Positions 1-10,140 of a stretch of 61,000 nt of DNA are shown in pieces (position 1 is the first letter of the stretch; each line of letters starts with the position of its first letter). The notes under the pieces were generated by a model. It did not search any database and was not told the origin of the DNA. It saw only the letters and a list, made by a program, of their open reading frames with translations. A program made the position numbers and the translations under genes. This DNA comes from Apostichopus japonicus (lineage: Eukaryota > Echinodermata > Holothuroidea > Aspidochirotida > Stichopodidae): the NCBI RefSeq assembly GCF_037975245.1, contig NC_092569.1:12337501-12398500 (forward strand), written 5' to 3'.

Positions 1-132
1 TATTCAATAGTAACCAATAATAACATGGAAACTTATACGGAAATGTAAAAATCACTTAGTCAAGGTAAACTATGAAAAGTCGTAATACACAAAGTTACAT
101 AGCTGGAGATTTACATAATGTTGAAAATAAAA

Positions 133-326
133 TCTTTTTAAGAAAAGTCTTCCAGGAAAGAACCTGGGAACGAAAAACCAAACAACCTAACGACAGATCA
201 GCTCTCAACCCTAGCCCCCTTTCTCGAGACTGTGAATGTGTGATCATCTTCAGGTGTGTATCACGATTCCCCTCCAAGGGGAAAAAAGATACTACACATG
301 ATCTTAGCCAAAGGCCGAGAAGCTGA
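133..326 (-). mobile_element. U2-snRNA-headed SINE-like retroelement, copy A
   Basis: Read on the minus strand, the element opens with the conserved 5' end of U2 snRNA: CTTCTCGGCC, then TTTGGCTAAGATCA, then GTGTAGTATCT, including the branch-site-recognition GTAGTA. After about 45 nt it departs from U2 and continues with a body shared by the other two copies: a TTCCCCTTGGAGGGGAA hairpin, GTGATACACACC, GATGATCACACA, and an end near CTTAAAAAGA. It lies left of exon 3 of the left fibrinogen-related gene, in what would be intron 3. One A of the U2 segment is lost (CCAAAGG on the plus strand). No U2 Sm site is visible, so it is not a functional U2 gene. Confidence 0.72.
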
Positions 327-576
327 TAAACGAGAATAGCCACTGCAAAATTTAAACAAACGGGACCATGTCTCCAGAAGCTAGCTAGATAATGGCTACA
401 ATATAACTTTTTTTGCACTGTCAACCCAGAACAGTGTGGCAATAGGCAAATATAAGGACAAACAACTCTTAAAGGGCAACATTGCATGAGGATCCCAAAT
501 GAAGCATTCCGGACATGACATTCACGATTGACAGACAAGTATTATTAATACAAGACGATTGAAGTTATTTACTCAC

Positions 577-3500
577 CGTCCAGCCACCTCCCGAGGTAGC
601 CATATCACAGTAGACTTCAAATGGTCCTCTTGTCCAGTTTTTCGGCGTGATCAGATAAGTACCATTTTCAACGAATCCAGCATTATGGTAGTCAGCGCAG
701 TCGAGAGCCAAAGTACAATTTAATCCGTTACCATAGAAACCATCGTCACAAATACATGGTACATCGTTGAGATTCTGTTGTTGGCATGTTGCATTATCGC
801 TGCATCGAAATTCGTAATCACACACCAAGTCTCCCTGACTACATACACACCGCATCGAACATTCGTTGTTTATGAAGACTTCCCCCTGCTGCAGGGGAAT
901 GATAAAAGGAAAGGCCGTAACCTAAATTGTGTGTGTGTGTTTAGTATAAAATGGAAGGAAGAAGCGTTTAGTTCGATTACCAAACCTATCATGGAAGAGC
1001 GAAAAGATCCTCATATGAGTCTTCTTACAACAGGAACCTTTTTTTACATTGTAGCACCCGCGCATTCTTTAATTGACCTCTTCATATTATAGGGAGAAAA
1101 AAGCCTGCGATTAAATACCCACAATTGGTATTGATGGGGGGGGGGATGGGGTGGGGGAGGGGAAAGATGATACAGTCATTTCAGCATTAAGGGAAGAAGA
1201 AGCTCACACTTTACTACTTTCCCCAATTTCCAAGTAACATGGTACCATATGAAAAGATCAACTTCGAAAATGTATGTGAAATTATGTTTTCGTTTTAAAC
1301 TGTTATGACAGCCACACGGGCATTTATAGATATTTCCCATGGATTCTGGAAATATCGCATCAAATGTTATAAGTGACAATTATTAAACATATGTGCCCCC
1401 CCCCCCTTGTCATATCCTATCTTCATGAGAGGGACATGCAGTTGGTCGTCAATAATGTCCACGATCACCAACATCTTAATTATGTTTGGCTGATGCGGTT
1501 GGACATTTTTTAAGCCAGTTTTAACGTAGATATTATTATTGATTGTGATTGAATTTGAACAGTCTGTTAATTAACTATATAAATTTAACTTACTTGCAAG
1601 ATCCCAACGTCTTCAACATAGCATCCGCAGTCTTCAATGGGAACACAGTCCTCCCCGTTCATCAAGAATCCATCCGGTGGACAAATGCAGATGTCAGAAT
1701 CGGTACAGTTTCCGTGGCAACCAAAAGGGTCTACACAAGTTCCCAAACAAGTGCAGTTTCCCACTTCCATGTTCATAGGGCATTTACTTATTTGAGACTG
1801 TTGCGAAGACATTTCCTCGAAAGTACATAAATCTATCAGAGGAGCTATGAAGAGATAAACAAAGAGGGAATCCATTGTTTCCATCATTTTACAATATATA
1901 TATATATATAGGAATAACGGAAAAACTGTTAAACAACTATGCTGCATTTAGAGAAAGGCTGGATCTCGAGTGAGATACAATAATTGAATTAGGTAAGTGA
2001 TTGGAAGTAAAACAGCCAATGTTTGGTTTTTGCAGAGCTTTCGAGCAAAACTAGCTCTTCTTCAGTGCATGATCACCGAAAGTGACAAGGAGTAGCAGGA
2101 ATTGAAACTGTTTTATAGAGAAGATGTCGGCATGGTTGTAAAGGCAAAGCGACTTACTAATTTCTGCTGAATAGAGCAGAAGTATTAGAAATTCGGATTA
2201 TTTTAATCCGATTCCGTCGTAATTGTAAAGGAATTGTTTTGGTTTATCTGGGACGGCAAATCGTTTCTGATGTTTAAACCGAATGGTGCCGTGGTCTTTA
2301 GGTTTAGTTCCCAGAAATTTTCTTTCGCTTTCCTAGATTTATCTGTCCAAGAGTCGTTCTGGTCAATGGCAATAACACGCAAATTCTCAATTGAATGGTT
2401 TTGGAGATTGAAGTGATTTGCAACAGGTTGGTAGATCTTTTTTGTTTTGATCGCCGATCTATGTTGTGTCATTCTCATTCTAAGAGTGTTTTTTGACTCT
2501 CCAATGTATTGTAAGTTACAAATATTGCAGTAGATGAGGTAAATGACATTTTTGGATAGGCAGTTAATTTTGTGCCGAATTTGGAACGTGCGTTTGGTTT
2601 GGTTGCTCTGAAAGGCCCCGGTCGAATCGACAAGTAAGCACGTTTTGCAATTTTGTGTACAGGGCGATGATCCTGTAGTTTCTGTTTTGCTTTCCCCTAA
2701 TGGGGTGTCATCCCGAAAGGATGCCCGAACTAAGATATCCCGTAGGTTGCTGGGTCTTTTGAAAGCGATGACAGGTAATTCTGGGAATACTGATTTCAGG
2801 CGTTCGGTGCCTTGAAGCAGGTGAAAATTCTTCTGAATGATATTGGCCAGTGGTGGGAGACCAGGGTGGAATTCAGTAACCAATGGTACCCTTTTGGAAC
2901 TGGTTTGACGAGTTTTGTACGTCAATGTTTCGGTACGGGGTTTGCTTTTAGCCTTTTTGATGGCATTTTCAATAGTACCCCGAAAATACTGTCTGTTTAG
3001 GAGGTGCTGTGACAGTTCTTTAGTGCGTGAATCAAAATCGACTTCAGAGGAGCAAATGCGTCGAATGCGCAACGCTTGACTGTACGGAATATTTCTGGTA
3101 CAGTGACGTGGATGGCAACTGCTTGGTAAGAGGTAGTTGTGCTTGTTCGTGGGTTTATTGAACAAGTCTGTTTTGAGTGAACCATTTTGTAGGGTCACGG
3201 TGGTGTCCAGAAAGTGAACGCCATGTCCAGAAAAATCAGCAGTGAATTTGATAGTGTGATGAAACGAGTTTATGTCATCAATGAAGAGTTTTAGATTAGC
3301 CTCACCATGGGTCAATATCATAAAGATATCGTCAATGTAACGTAACCACGTGTGTGGTTTCAAGTTTTGTCGAGATAAAAATTCTTTCTCGAGGTTTCCC
3401 ATAAAGATGTTGGCAAAAGACGGTGCCATTTTGGTACCCATTGCGGTGCCATGAATTTGGAGGTAGTGTTTGTTGCCAAATACCAGATTATTGTTGGTCA

Positions 3501-4167
3501 AGATAAGTTGCATTAATTCGGCCAATTCTTTCTTCGTGGGGGTTTTGCCACGTATCGGTTTGAATGCTTTTGTGCAGGCCGAAATGCCCTCTTCGTTAGG
3601 GATATTTGTGTATAACGAAGACACATCCAAGGTTACTAACAGAGAAGATAAGGGAAGATTTTTTATTTCCCCAATTTTCCGGATGAAATCCGTAGTGTCC
3701 TGCACATAGGACGGTAGGGCCGAAACGAGAGGTTGGATGAGGAGATCCACGAATTTGGAAATTTTTTCAGTCGCTGTGCCATTACCCGATATTATGGGCC
3801 TCCCGGGATTGCCTTCTTTGTGAATTTTAGGCAGAAAATAAAAGCGACCAGGTTTTGGGTCGTTTTCCAGGAGGTTTTGGCCTAACTTGCGGTCAATGGA
3901 ACCGTTAGAGACTATCTTTTGGATGACTCTTTTCACGTTTTGTGTGATTTCTTGAGTGGGATCAGAATCCAGGAGTTTGTAGTGTTGAGGGTTGCCGAGT
4001 AGTCTGTCGGCTTCCTCTCTGTAGAATTGTTTGCCCATAGCGACAATTGCAGAACCCTTGTCGGCTGGCTTGATGACAATGTCATCGCGCTTCCGCAGTT
4101 CATGAATGGCCTGTCTCTCAGTTTTGTTGAGATTGTCGCGGAAGTCTGGGGCGGAGGTGTGTGTTTT

Positions 4168-4219
<52 letters not shown>

Positions 4220-4627
4220 AACTTACTTAAATATTCATGAATGAAATTTAACTTCAGTAAAAGGGAATAATATGAAACTGAGATCAGATACGACACGAAT
4301 TAACCATCCTCTAATATAACGGCCCAGATTGAAACACCGAACTATCACACGCTACAATGATAGTGAACAATGAATTGCACTGTTGCAGTGTGCATAATAA
4401 TACTACGCGGAATTACCACAAGGAATCTATGAAAGTCGTGCATTATATCAGGCCACCGAGAAAGTCAGTTTAATTGAAACATCAACAAATTAGTGGACAT
4501 ACAATGGGCCTCTATATAATAACACACTCTACCGCATACAAATATAATTTTACTTACCTACGGCATCAACTACACTGCATAACGTTAACGTCACGTTCAG
4601 CAGTATAGAAAAACGGCTACTAGTCAT
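577..4627 (-). CDS. Secreted fibrinogen-related protein, left paralogue (exons 1-3, partial)
   Basis: Exons on the minus strand are 4558-4627 (70 nt, start ATG and hydrophobic signal peptide), 1594-1844 (251 nt, TIL-like Cys-rich module) and 577-888 (312 nt, TILa-like and EGF-like modules plus the first part of a fibrinogen C-terminal domain ending GGGWT). Donors are GTAAG, GTAAGT and GTGAGT, and the phases (1, 0, 0) are consistent. The remaining fibrinogen exons should lie left of base 1. Compared with the right paralogue, exons 2-3 (about 187 codons) differ at about five residues (E/V, E/D, D/N, V/M, A/S, counted by eye), with no stop or frameshift. It therefore looks like a live gene rather than a pseudogene. 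Intron 1 has been enlarged by a Penelope-like element in the same orientation. The acceptor of exon 3 lies in a CAGCAG repeat, so its start may shift by three bases. Confidence 0.85.
1892..1911. repeat. Short (AT)n tract at the 3' side of the Penelope insertion
   Basis: About 20 bp of alternating AT adjoins the low-coordinate end of the Penelope-like element. With the tract at 4171-4215 it may represent the split target microsatellite. Confidence 0.7.
2031..2069 (-). ncRNA. Hammerhead-ribozyme-like motif in the Penelope-like element
   Basis: On the minus strand the order is TGCA, CTGAAGA, an extra A, GAGC-loop-GCTC, GAAA, GCTC, TGCA. CTGANGA and GAAA are the conserved hammerhead core, and GAGC/GCTC closes stem II. 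The GC of GAAAGCTC allows only a minimal stem III before the UC cleavage dinucleotide, and the flanking TGCA/TGCA form a 4-bp stem I. Minimal hammerheads with very short stem III are known from the terminal repeats of Penelope-like elements. The extra A at the base of stem II is a departure from consensus, so activity is uncertain. Confidence 0.6.
2203..4170 (-). CDS. Penelope-like element polyprotein: reverse transcriptase plus GIY-YIG endonuclease
   Basis: An uninterrupted reading frame of about 655 codons copies element RNA into DNA at a nick made by its own endonuclease. Visible in order are an N-terminal RT block (IVIKPADKGSAIVAM), a palm motif (LLVTLDVSSLYTNIP), GTAMGTKMAPSFANIFMG, the catalytic RYIDDIFMI near 3323-3345, a Cys-rich segment (CTQNCKTCLLVD), and the GIY-YIG core (VIYLIYCNICNLQYIGES, about 2495-2550) followed by R, H and E positions typical of that nuclease. 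The Cys-rich linker resembles the Neptune/Poseidon-type Penelope groups, although subgroup placement is tentative. Translation further upstream only reads the (AT)n tract as Tyr-Ile repeats and is not protein. The lack of any stop or frameshift suggests a young copy. Confidence 0.92.
4171..4215. repeat. (AT)n microsatellite at the 5' side of the Penelope insertion
   Basis: Alternating AT directly abuts the first coding bases of the element on the minus strand. The right duplicate has an uninterrupted (AT)n of about 150 bp at this place. Confidence 0.85.
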
Positions 4628-4950
4628 CTTATGTTCAGTGTGTAACTTGTCTGACAGTCTTAACACTATTGAAACCTATTCAATGAACTAAGAAGTATCT
4701 GTGATAGCGATACGAACAATTCCATGTGAATCACGATCTGAGTGTGCTTGTTCGCCTCTTGTTTCTAACTTCAGATAGCACGATCAACCAGTTATTATCA
4801 TTTAATATTGCGTTCAAGTCACAATTTCCAAACTTTGCAATAATACTTTTGATCGACAAGACCACCTGCTTGTTTTTAGTTTTTCGAAGGAAATCAATTC
4901 ACGAAGCTCAGTTACTCGTAGTGGTAAAGAATGTTATCGATTAATTTAGA
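4628..4950 (-). promoter_or_regulatory. Upstream flank of the left fibrinogen-related gene
   Basis: This is the region 5' of the exon-1 ATG on the minus strand. It is nearly identical to 53221-53540 of the right copy, with only isolated substitutions. I see no clear TATA box. A short open frame of 72 codons on the plus strand (4726-4944) is conserved in both copies, but so is the surrounding DNA, so it is not evidence for a gene. Confidence 0.35.
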
Positions 4951-5540
4951 TTTGATAATTTTGAAAGTCTAGTGGATTAAAATGAAAGTTGAAACGCACA
5001 ATGCCTTTATTCATGTTAGTGGGTTCCTCTGGAACAATAGTCTGCAGCAATATTGCTACATGTATTTTCTTTCTAAGAACATTTCCATTATAGCGTCTCC
5101 GATGCGAGGCTGCAATATCGCCAATGTGTGAGGGCGTTCGTACGAATATGTAGTACTGTTACGTGATAAAATTACATGACCGGTGACCCCTTTTCCATTC
5201 ACCGAGTATATATATATTTGGGCACTTCATTTGGGTGTTCTCAGTGTATTTATTGTAGTGCGCGTGCGCCCTACAATATTGGCATAAGTGAATGAAAACT
5301 ACATGACTGGACGTTGAAACTTAAAAGTTTCATATAGTCTCTGTACATTTGCAGTTTCAGAGGCTGCAGCTGCGTAGCCAACTTATTCTGAACCTGTCAA
5401 GGCGCTCACAAGCGCCCTCACTTTGTAAGTACCTATATGACTTACTCCCTGGTGGGTTGTCTGCTCAAAATATAACACCATGAACAGCAGAAATATTCTT
5501 CCTTATACTGCAAGTACTCCACACTCACTACAATACTCAC

Positions 5541-5830
5541 TCACTCACTCAGTCCCATGACTGTGATGTTGTCGGGGAGACATAACGGTTGCAGCTGACA
5601 TCGTCCTCCATGCAGATTTGTTAGCAGCAGTGGCGAGCAGGTCTGGCATGTCCAAGCCGGTTCAGTCCTACACGTTGTCGGACCAGTTTCTCCTCTGACG
5701 TCCTCGTCTGCGACCGCCCTCAATGCCCTGGAGTATTACATTGGAGATGCTATCATGCCTTGTGACGTGGCAAAACCACGCCAATTTCGGGCGTTTGACT
5801 GTTGACAGGAGTGGTTCATATGGGCCCACC
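5541..5830 (-). pseudogene. LINE reverse-transcriptase C-terminal fragment (left copy)
   Basis: This is the degraded counterpart of 54141-54428. The frame is broken, but on the minus strand it still shows pieces such as RRRSQTRTSE and the following region of the non-LTR retrotransposon C-terminus. It lies just before the 56-bp tandem array, with one array-like unit on its other side. Confidence 0.65.
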
Positions 5831-5880
5831 AGGTCTCACGGTCTTACGTTGGTCTTACGGTCGGTGTATAGATGCGGATC

Positions 5881-6225
5881 TTTGCAAAGTTCTTCCCTTA
5901 ATATTGCAAGCACTCCACGCGCACTACGATACTGCGTTTTTGCAAAGTTCTTTCTAATACTGCATGCACTTCACATGCACTACAATACTGCGTATGTGCA
6001 AAGTTCTTCCTGATACTGCAAGCACTTCACACGCACTACAATACTGCGAATTTGCAAAGTTCTCACTGATACTGCAAGCACTTCACACGCACTACAATAC
6101 TGCGTATGTGCAAAGTTCTTCCTGATACTGCAAGCACTTCACACGCACTACAATACTGCGTATGTGCAAAGTTCTTCCTAATACTGCAAGAACTTCTCGC
6201 GCAATACAATACTGCCATTTACAGG
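5881..6225. repeat. 56-bp tandem array, about 6 units (left copy)
   Basis: The unit is GCAAAGTTCTTCCTGATACT, then GCAAGCACTTCACACGCACT, then ACAATACTGCGTATGT. Units vary by a few substitutions. The right duplicate has about 15 units. Confidence 0.92.
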
Positions 6226-6629
6226 CATATGCAGATCTAGTTGTTTTTGCATTTTCTGAGATGTTTAGATAATCATCTAAACATTTTGACCTACATATGC
6301 AGAATATATCGGCAGGTTTTGTTAGCAATCGACTCCAACCACCAGAATATAACTTTAAGTGACAAACTGTGAAGGGTATTGGAACATCTTAGCCAACTGA
6401 ACAATGGAAAGCACCAATTAATCTTTAACTGACGTCTAAGTGTGACATCATCAATAAGAAACAGAGCTACTAAACATCTAATGTGGTCAAATAAATCACC
6501 TTTAAACGGCCAATTTAAAATTATTAAAATTGGATGCTAATCTTCAGAATACTATTCATGCACCTTATCAACCTTAATACTGGAAAAATAACCCCCAAAA
6601 TGGAAATGTAACTAGGGTTACAAAAACCT

Positions 6630-7135
6630 AAGGACATTTAATGGCGTGCGCAAGAGTGAAGTAGGGAGTGTCCATGCATCCCACCTCCGTCAAAAGTCGG
6701 AGGAGAGGGACGTTCAATCAGGGAAGAATTAGATCATTACGAGTCCTGTCACAGGATGACCTTCCATTAGGTTAAAGTCCCCTACCTTAATCAGTCGGAT
6801 GATGTTTGAACTTTGAAATTATGACCAGTATTAAACGTAAAGGACATTTAATGACGTGCGCATGAGTGAAGTAGGGAGTGTCCATGTATCCCACCTCCGT
6901 CAAAAGTCGGAGGAGAAGGACGTTCAATCAGGGAAGAATTAGATCCTTACGAGTCCTGTGACAGGATGACCTTCCATTAGGTGAAGTAGGGAGTGTCCAC
7001 GCATCCCACCTCCGTCAAAAGTCGGAGGAGAGGGACATTAAATCAGGGAATGATTATTTCAATACGATTCCTGTCTCAGGTTGGCCTTCCATTAATCAGT
7101 CGGACGCTGTTTGACCTTTGAAATTATGACCACCT
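6630..7135. repeat. Long tandem repeat, about 3 units, variable period of about 110-205 bp (left copy)
   Basis: The repeated core includes AGTGAAGTAGGGAGTGTCCA, CCCACCTCCGTCAAAAGTCG, and GAGTCCTGTCACAGGATGAC. Some units omit the segment between AGGTTAAAGTCC and GGACATTTAATG, which gives a shorter period. Confidence 0.88.
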
Positions 7136-7836
7136 TTCGAGGGCCAATACTAACGATTTTTTATTCATTCGAGCATACATCCGTCCGTCGGCGGTCATCA
7201 TTTCACATTGTATACATGAAATTAAAAGAGGCCCTTTCTTTTCTCAGTATTCATAACCTTGTAAATTGAAACTTGTCCTCGAGACTGTATCTATATACTG
7301 CTCGTAAATATACAGCTATAAACACAAATGTATATATTATGGAACAAGCAATATTCAATGAGTATAAAAAAAGCACAATCATCTGTAGATGAGCGAACAG
7401 CTGAAAATCACAAACAATGTCCATTCGAAGGCAAAGACGTGATCATTTGCAATAAAATCATAATATCTTCAATAATATGGTAAAATCGATTTTCTTTGCT
7501 TTAATTTCAGTTTTTAAAGAACTCGCTCTTCTTAATAAATTTCAGTATATTCAATGTGCTGATATTATTATTCAAGCTATAATATTAGGCGGTACCTTGA
7601 TTAGAAATTTTGCACATCTCGGTATCAATTTTATGAGTTTTCGATCGCTCTTCATGGCGAAAGGGAAGATTATTCTTTCCTAAGGTGAATCGATTTTTTT
7701 TTTGGCCCGGATCGATCATGTGTTCATGCACTTCGAGTACGTTATGACCAAACATCTTTTGATTAACTCTGCATGTCTCAGCAAATATTGCTTTTCATCT
7801 TTCAACGAATGATTAGAATGACCTATACACCTTTAC

Positions 7837-7868
<32 letters not shown>

Positions 7869-9000
7869 GTTAACGACTTTTGTGACACAGTTTGCACTAC
7901 AAATATTGACGATCAATTTCAGTTATTTGAATAATAACATAATGTAATCAGGTAGGTGTCACAGAGAGTAAATAAATAAATAAAACCTGCTGGGAATGAG
8001 CGTTGGACCCGCCGCCGCCAATATTATCAACAAATGAGGGCAAAGTAGTATACCAAAGCTGGTATAGTCTAGTTTTCATCGACAAATTTCTGAAAACATA
8101 ACACCTGTGCATATTTCGGTAAGCAAATTTTCGAAATCAGAATGATGTCTTCTATCAACCCCGAGGAAGCCATTCTGAAAACCAAAATAATATCTTTGAC
8201 GACAAATCATATTTAACATATACCTAATGCATATTCAGCACTGTGTAGCATCAGTGTTATAAGTAAACGGAGAACATCTGCAACTCATGTTTATCTTAAT
8301 GTCTAACGTGTTTAGTAAAACGATTCAACCGCAAGGCACTAAAGTACGTAGTATATTATGATAAGCGGAGACGATCATCTCAACTTCGTAGCCGTTCAAT
8401 GACTTGTTATTAATTTTATTGGCTTAAAATGGAACATTTCAATCGATAATCTTACGTCCATGGTATAGTTTTCTCATCGATATATGATCCTTCTCAGAAT
8501 AAATGTGTTATTCCCCTTTCTCTGGTCCTTTTGTTTCAATTATTTCAATTGTTTCAATATACGAAAAGTTTTCGTCTTTCTCCTAAACGTAATCGATTAA
8601 CTTTCATCTCAAATTGAGAAAAAATAACGTCATATCGTAAGTCTACTTGTATTCATTTAAAAAAAAAAAGATGTAGGCATAAAACAAAGGTTTAAACTGG
8701 GTATATCGGTTTCCACTACTGGAACTAATAATGTAAAGCAACAAACAGTACTATTACATATTAAAGATAAACACATCACAAAAAAAAATCCAATTCACAA
8801 ACTATTTCGTCCTTTTGGGACATATCAAATTTAACAGAAGTTTTCTGGTGTATTTATCTTTAATCGTTTTCCTTTGTACCACCTGCAGTCGTTCTACGGG
8901 GGAGAGGTTGGGGGAGCGGTGGGGGGGGGTTAAAAAGTAATCTCCTTGGTCCTAGTGTGTGTTTCCTACTTGAGTAGACCGAGATCAGTCGGGTTGTGTG
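7136..9000. other. Non-coding stretch, left copy
   Basis: This contains short (CT)n(AT)n near 7840-7868 and AAAT repeats at about 7970. A 68-codon plus-strand frame (7477-7683) also remains open in the right copy (57531-57737) with one E/Q change. I see no splice or domain support for it. About 440 bp near 8463-8905 is missing from the right copy. No gene is recognised. Confidence 0.5.
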
Positions 9001-9331
9001 CTGCGGCCAGGGACGTAGCTAAGGCCTGATGATTGGGGGGGGGGGGGGGTGTAGTGGCTGAAATTCCAACTGGATGGGTTTTGGAGCCAGAAAATTCCGA
9101 CTGCTGCCTTTTACCCCCCCCCCCCCCCCCCCCCACCCCCGCACTAATCGTCAACGATACGGTCAGTTTCAGTCAGACACCCCATCTTTCGCGACTGCAC
9201 TTATGTTCCGAACTTTTTTCGATACATTTGTACCTTATGGGGCAAAGTTTTTGCTTATGTTGTGGCACTTTTAAGCTTCCATAGATTAGCATTGGCGTTT
9301 TAATTGTATACCATAGAGACAATATATATCC

Positions 9332-9766
9332 CAACGACGTAGCCAGGAGTTTGAAAGAGGGAACACCTTTTGCGATTGTTATGGGGGAGGGGTCTAAGGG
9401 GAGGGGGTTTCCCCTTCCCCTTTGAGATATTTTTGAACAATTGAAGGTCCTTAGATGCGATCTGGTGCAATTTGTTGCCAGTTTCATCATTATCATATGA
9501 TATCATATTATCAGCAGATTTTGTTTTCCTGTTTGAATTCTTTTACATGTTCTTTTACATAATATATCAGAAATACATTTGACGAACTTAACTGATGGAC
9601 AATATAAACTTTCATATTTTGTAAGACAGCCAGATGTGCAGTGGCCTAAAAACAAATATCGTTATCGCCGTGTATTAGCAGTGTAATAACAACAGTTTTT
9701 AAACATATTTTTCGACACTGAAAGGGGGGAGCAGTCGCTCCCCTGCTCCCCCTGGCTACGTCCCTG
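9332..9766. mobile_element. Nested TIR element of related family, 435 bp
   Basis: Termini are CAACGACGTAGCCAGG (left) and CAGGGACGTAGCCAGG (right, reverse complement). TATATCC flanks both sides (9325-9331 and 9767-9773). It sits inside the 9007-10222 element, whose ends share CAGGGACGTAGC. No coding capacity is seen. Confidence 0.78.
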
Positions 9767-10029
9767 TATATCCTGAACTTACTTGAAGCAAGCGAACAGG
9801 GTCGACCCACCCAATAGCAAAATTAATACATAAATTATCCGAATTGAAGCTGGCGAACGTTGTATTTTTTTTTAGAGTATTCAAAATCGTACGAAGTTTT
9901 GTATGGTGGAGTATAAGGATCGCGAGATACAATTTCTCAATGTGACGAGTAAACGTGGTAAATATGACTGATTAAAGGTCAATTTTGATCGAAAATTTTA
10001 TGTCACTCACAAATTACAAGAACATATGA

Positions 10030-10140
10030 AAATAAAAGTGCGACAGTCAGAAAAATTAGAGTGCGACAGTCGGAAATTCCGAATTGAAGCTGGCGACAGT
10101 CGGAAATTCCGACAGTCGGAAATTCCGACTGTCGCACTCA
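10030..10140. repeat. Palindromic GACAGTCGGAAATTCCGACTGTC cluster
   Basis: Several copies of GACAGTCGGAAATTCCGA and its reverse complement are packed into about 100 bp inside the 1.2-kb TIR element. They would fold into stem-loops, and could be transposase-binding subterminal repeats (inference). Confidence 0.7.

Larger units (their letters stand above)
1908..4171 (-). mobile_element. Penelope-like retroelement with GIY-YIG endonuclease, inserted in (AT)n
   Basis: The element is absent from the right duplicate, where only an (AT)n tract lies at the corresponding site (about 52656-52829). Both ends here abut AT repeats (1892-1911 and 4171-4215), so the exact termini are uncertain. The ORF reads open from the AT junction, which implies 5' truncation or a start lost in the junction. 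The 3' region (1912-2202) contains a hammerhead-like motif. It sits in intron 1 of the left fibrinogen-related gene, in the same orientation. Confidence 0.85.

Noticed and set aside
282-326. Functional U2 snRNA gene
   Set aside because: Only the first ~45 nt match U2. Stem-loops III and IV and the Sm site are missing, and the rest is a repeat body.
95-538. 147-codon minus-strand frame
   Set aside because: It runs through the U2-headed retroelement and unrelated flank, and has no recognisable domain or splice context.
4726-4944. 72-codon frame conserved in both duplicates
   Set aside because: The whole surrounding flank is equally conserved and it overlaps the putative promoter, so conservation of the frame is not informative.
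7477-7683. 68-codon frame conserved in both duplicates with one replacement
   Set aside because: The duplication is too recent for conservation to imply coding. No domain or codon evidence.
9033-9284. Proline/glycine-rich overlapping frames
   Set aside because: They are produced by poly-G and poly-C tracts inside a transposon.
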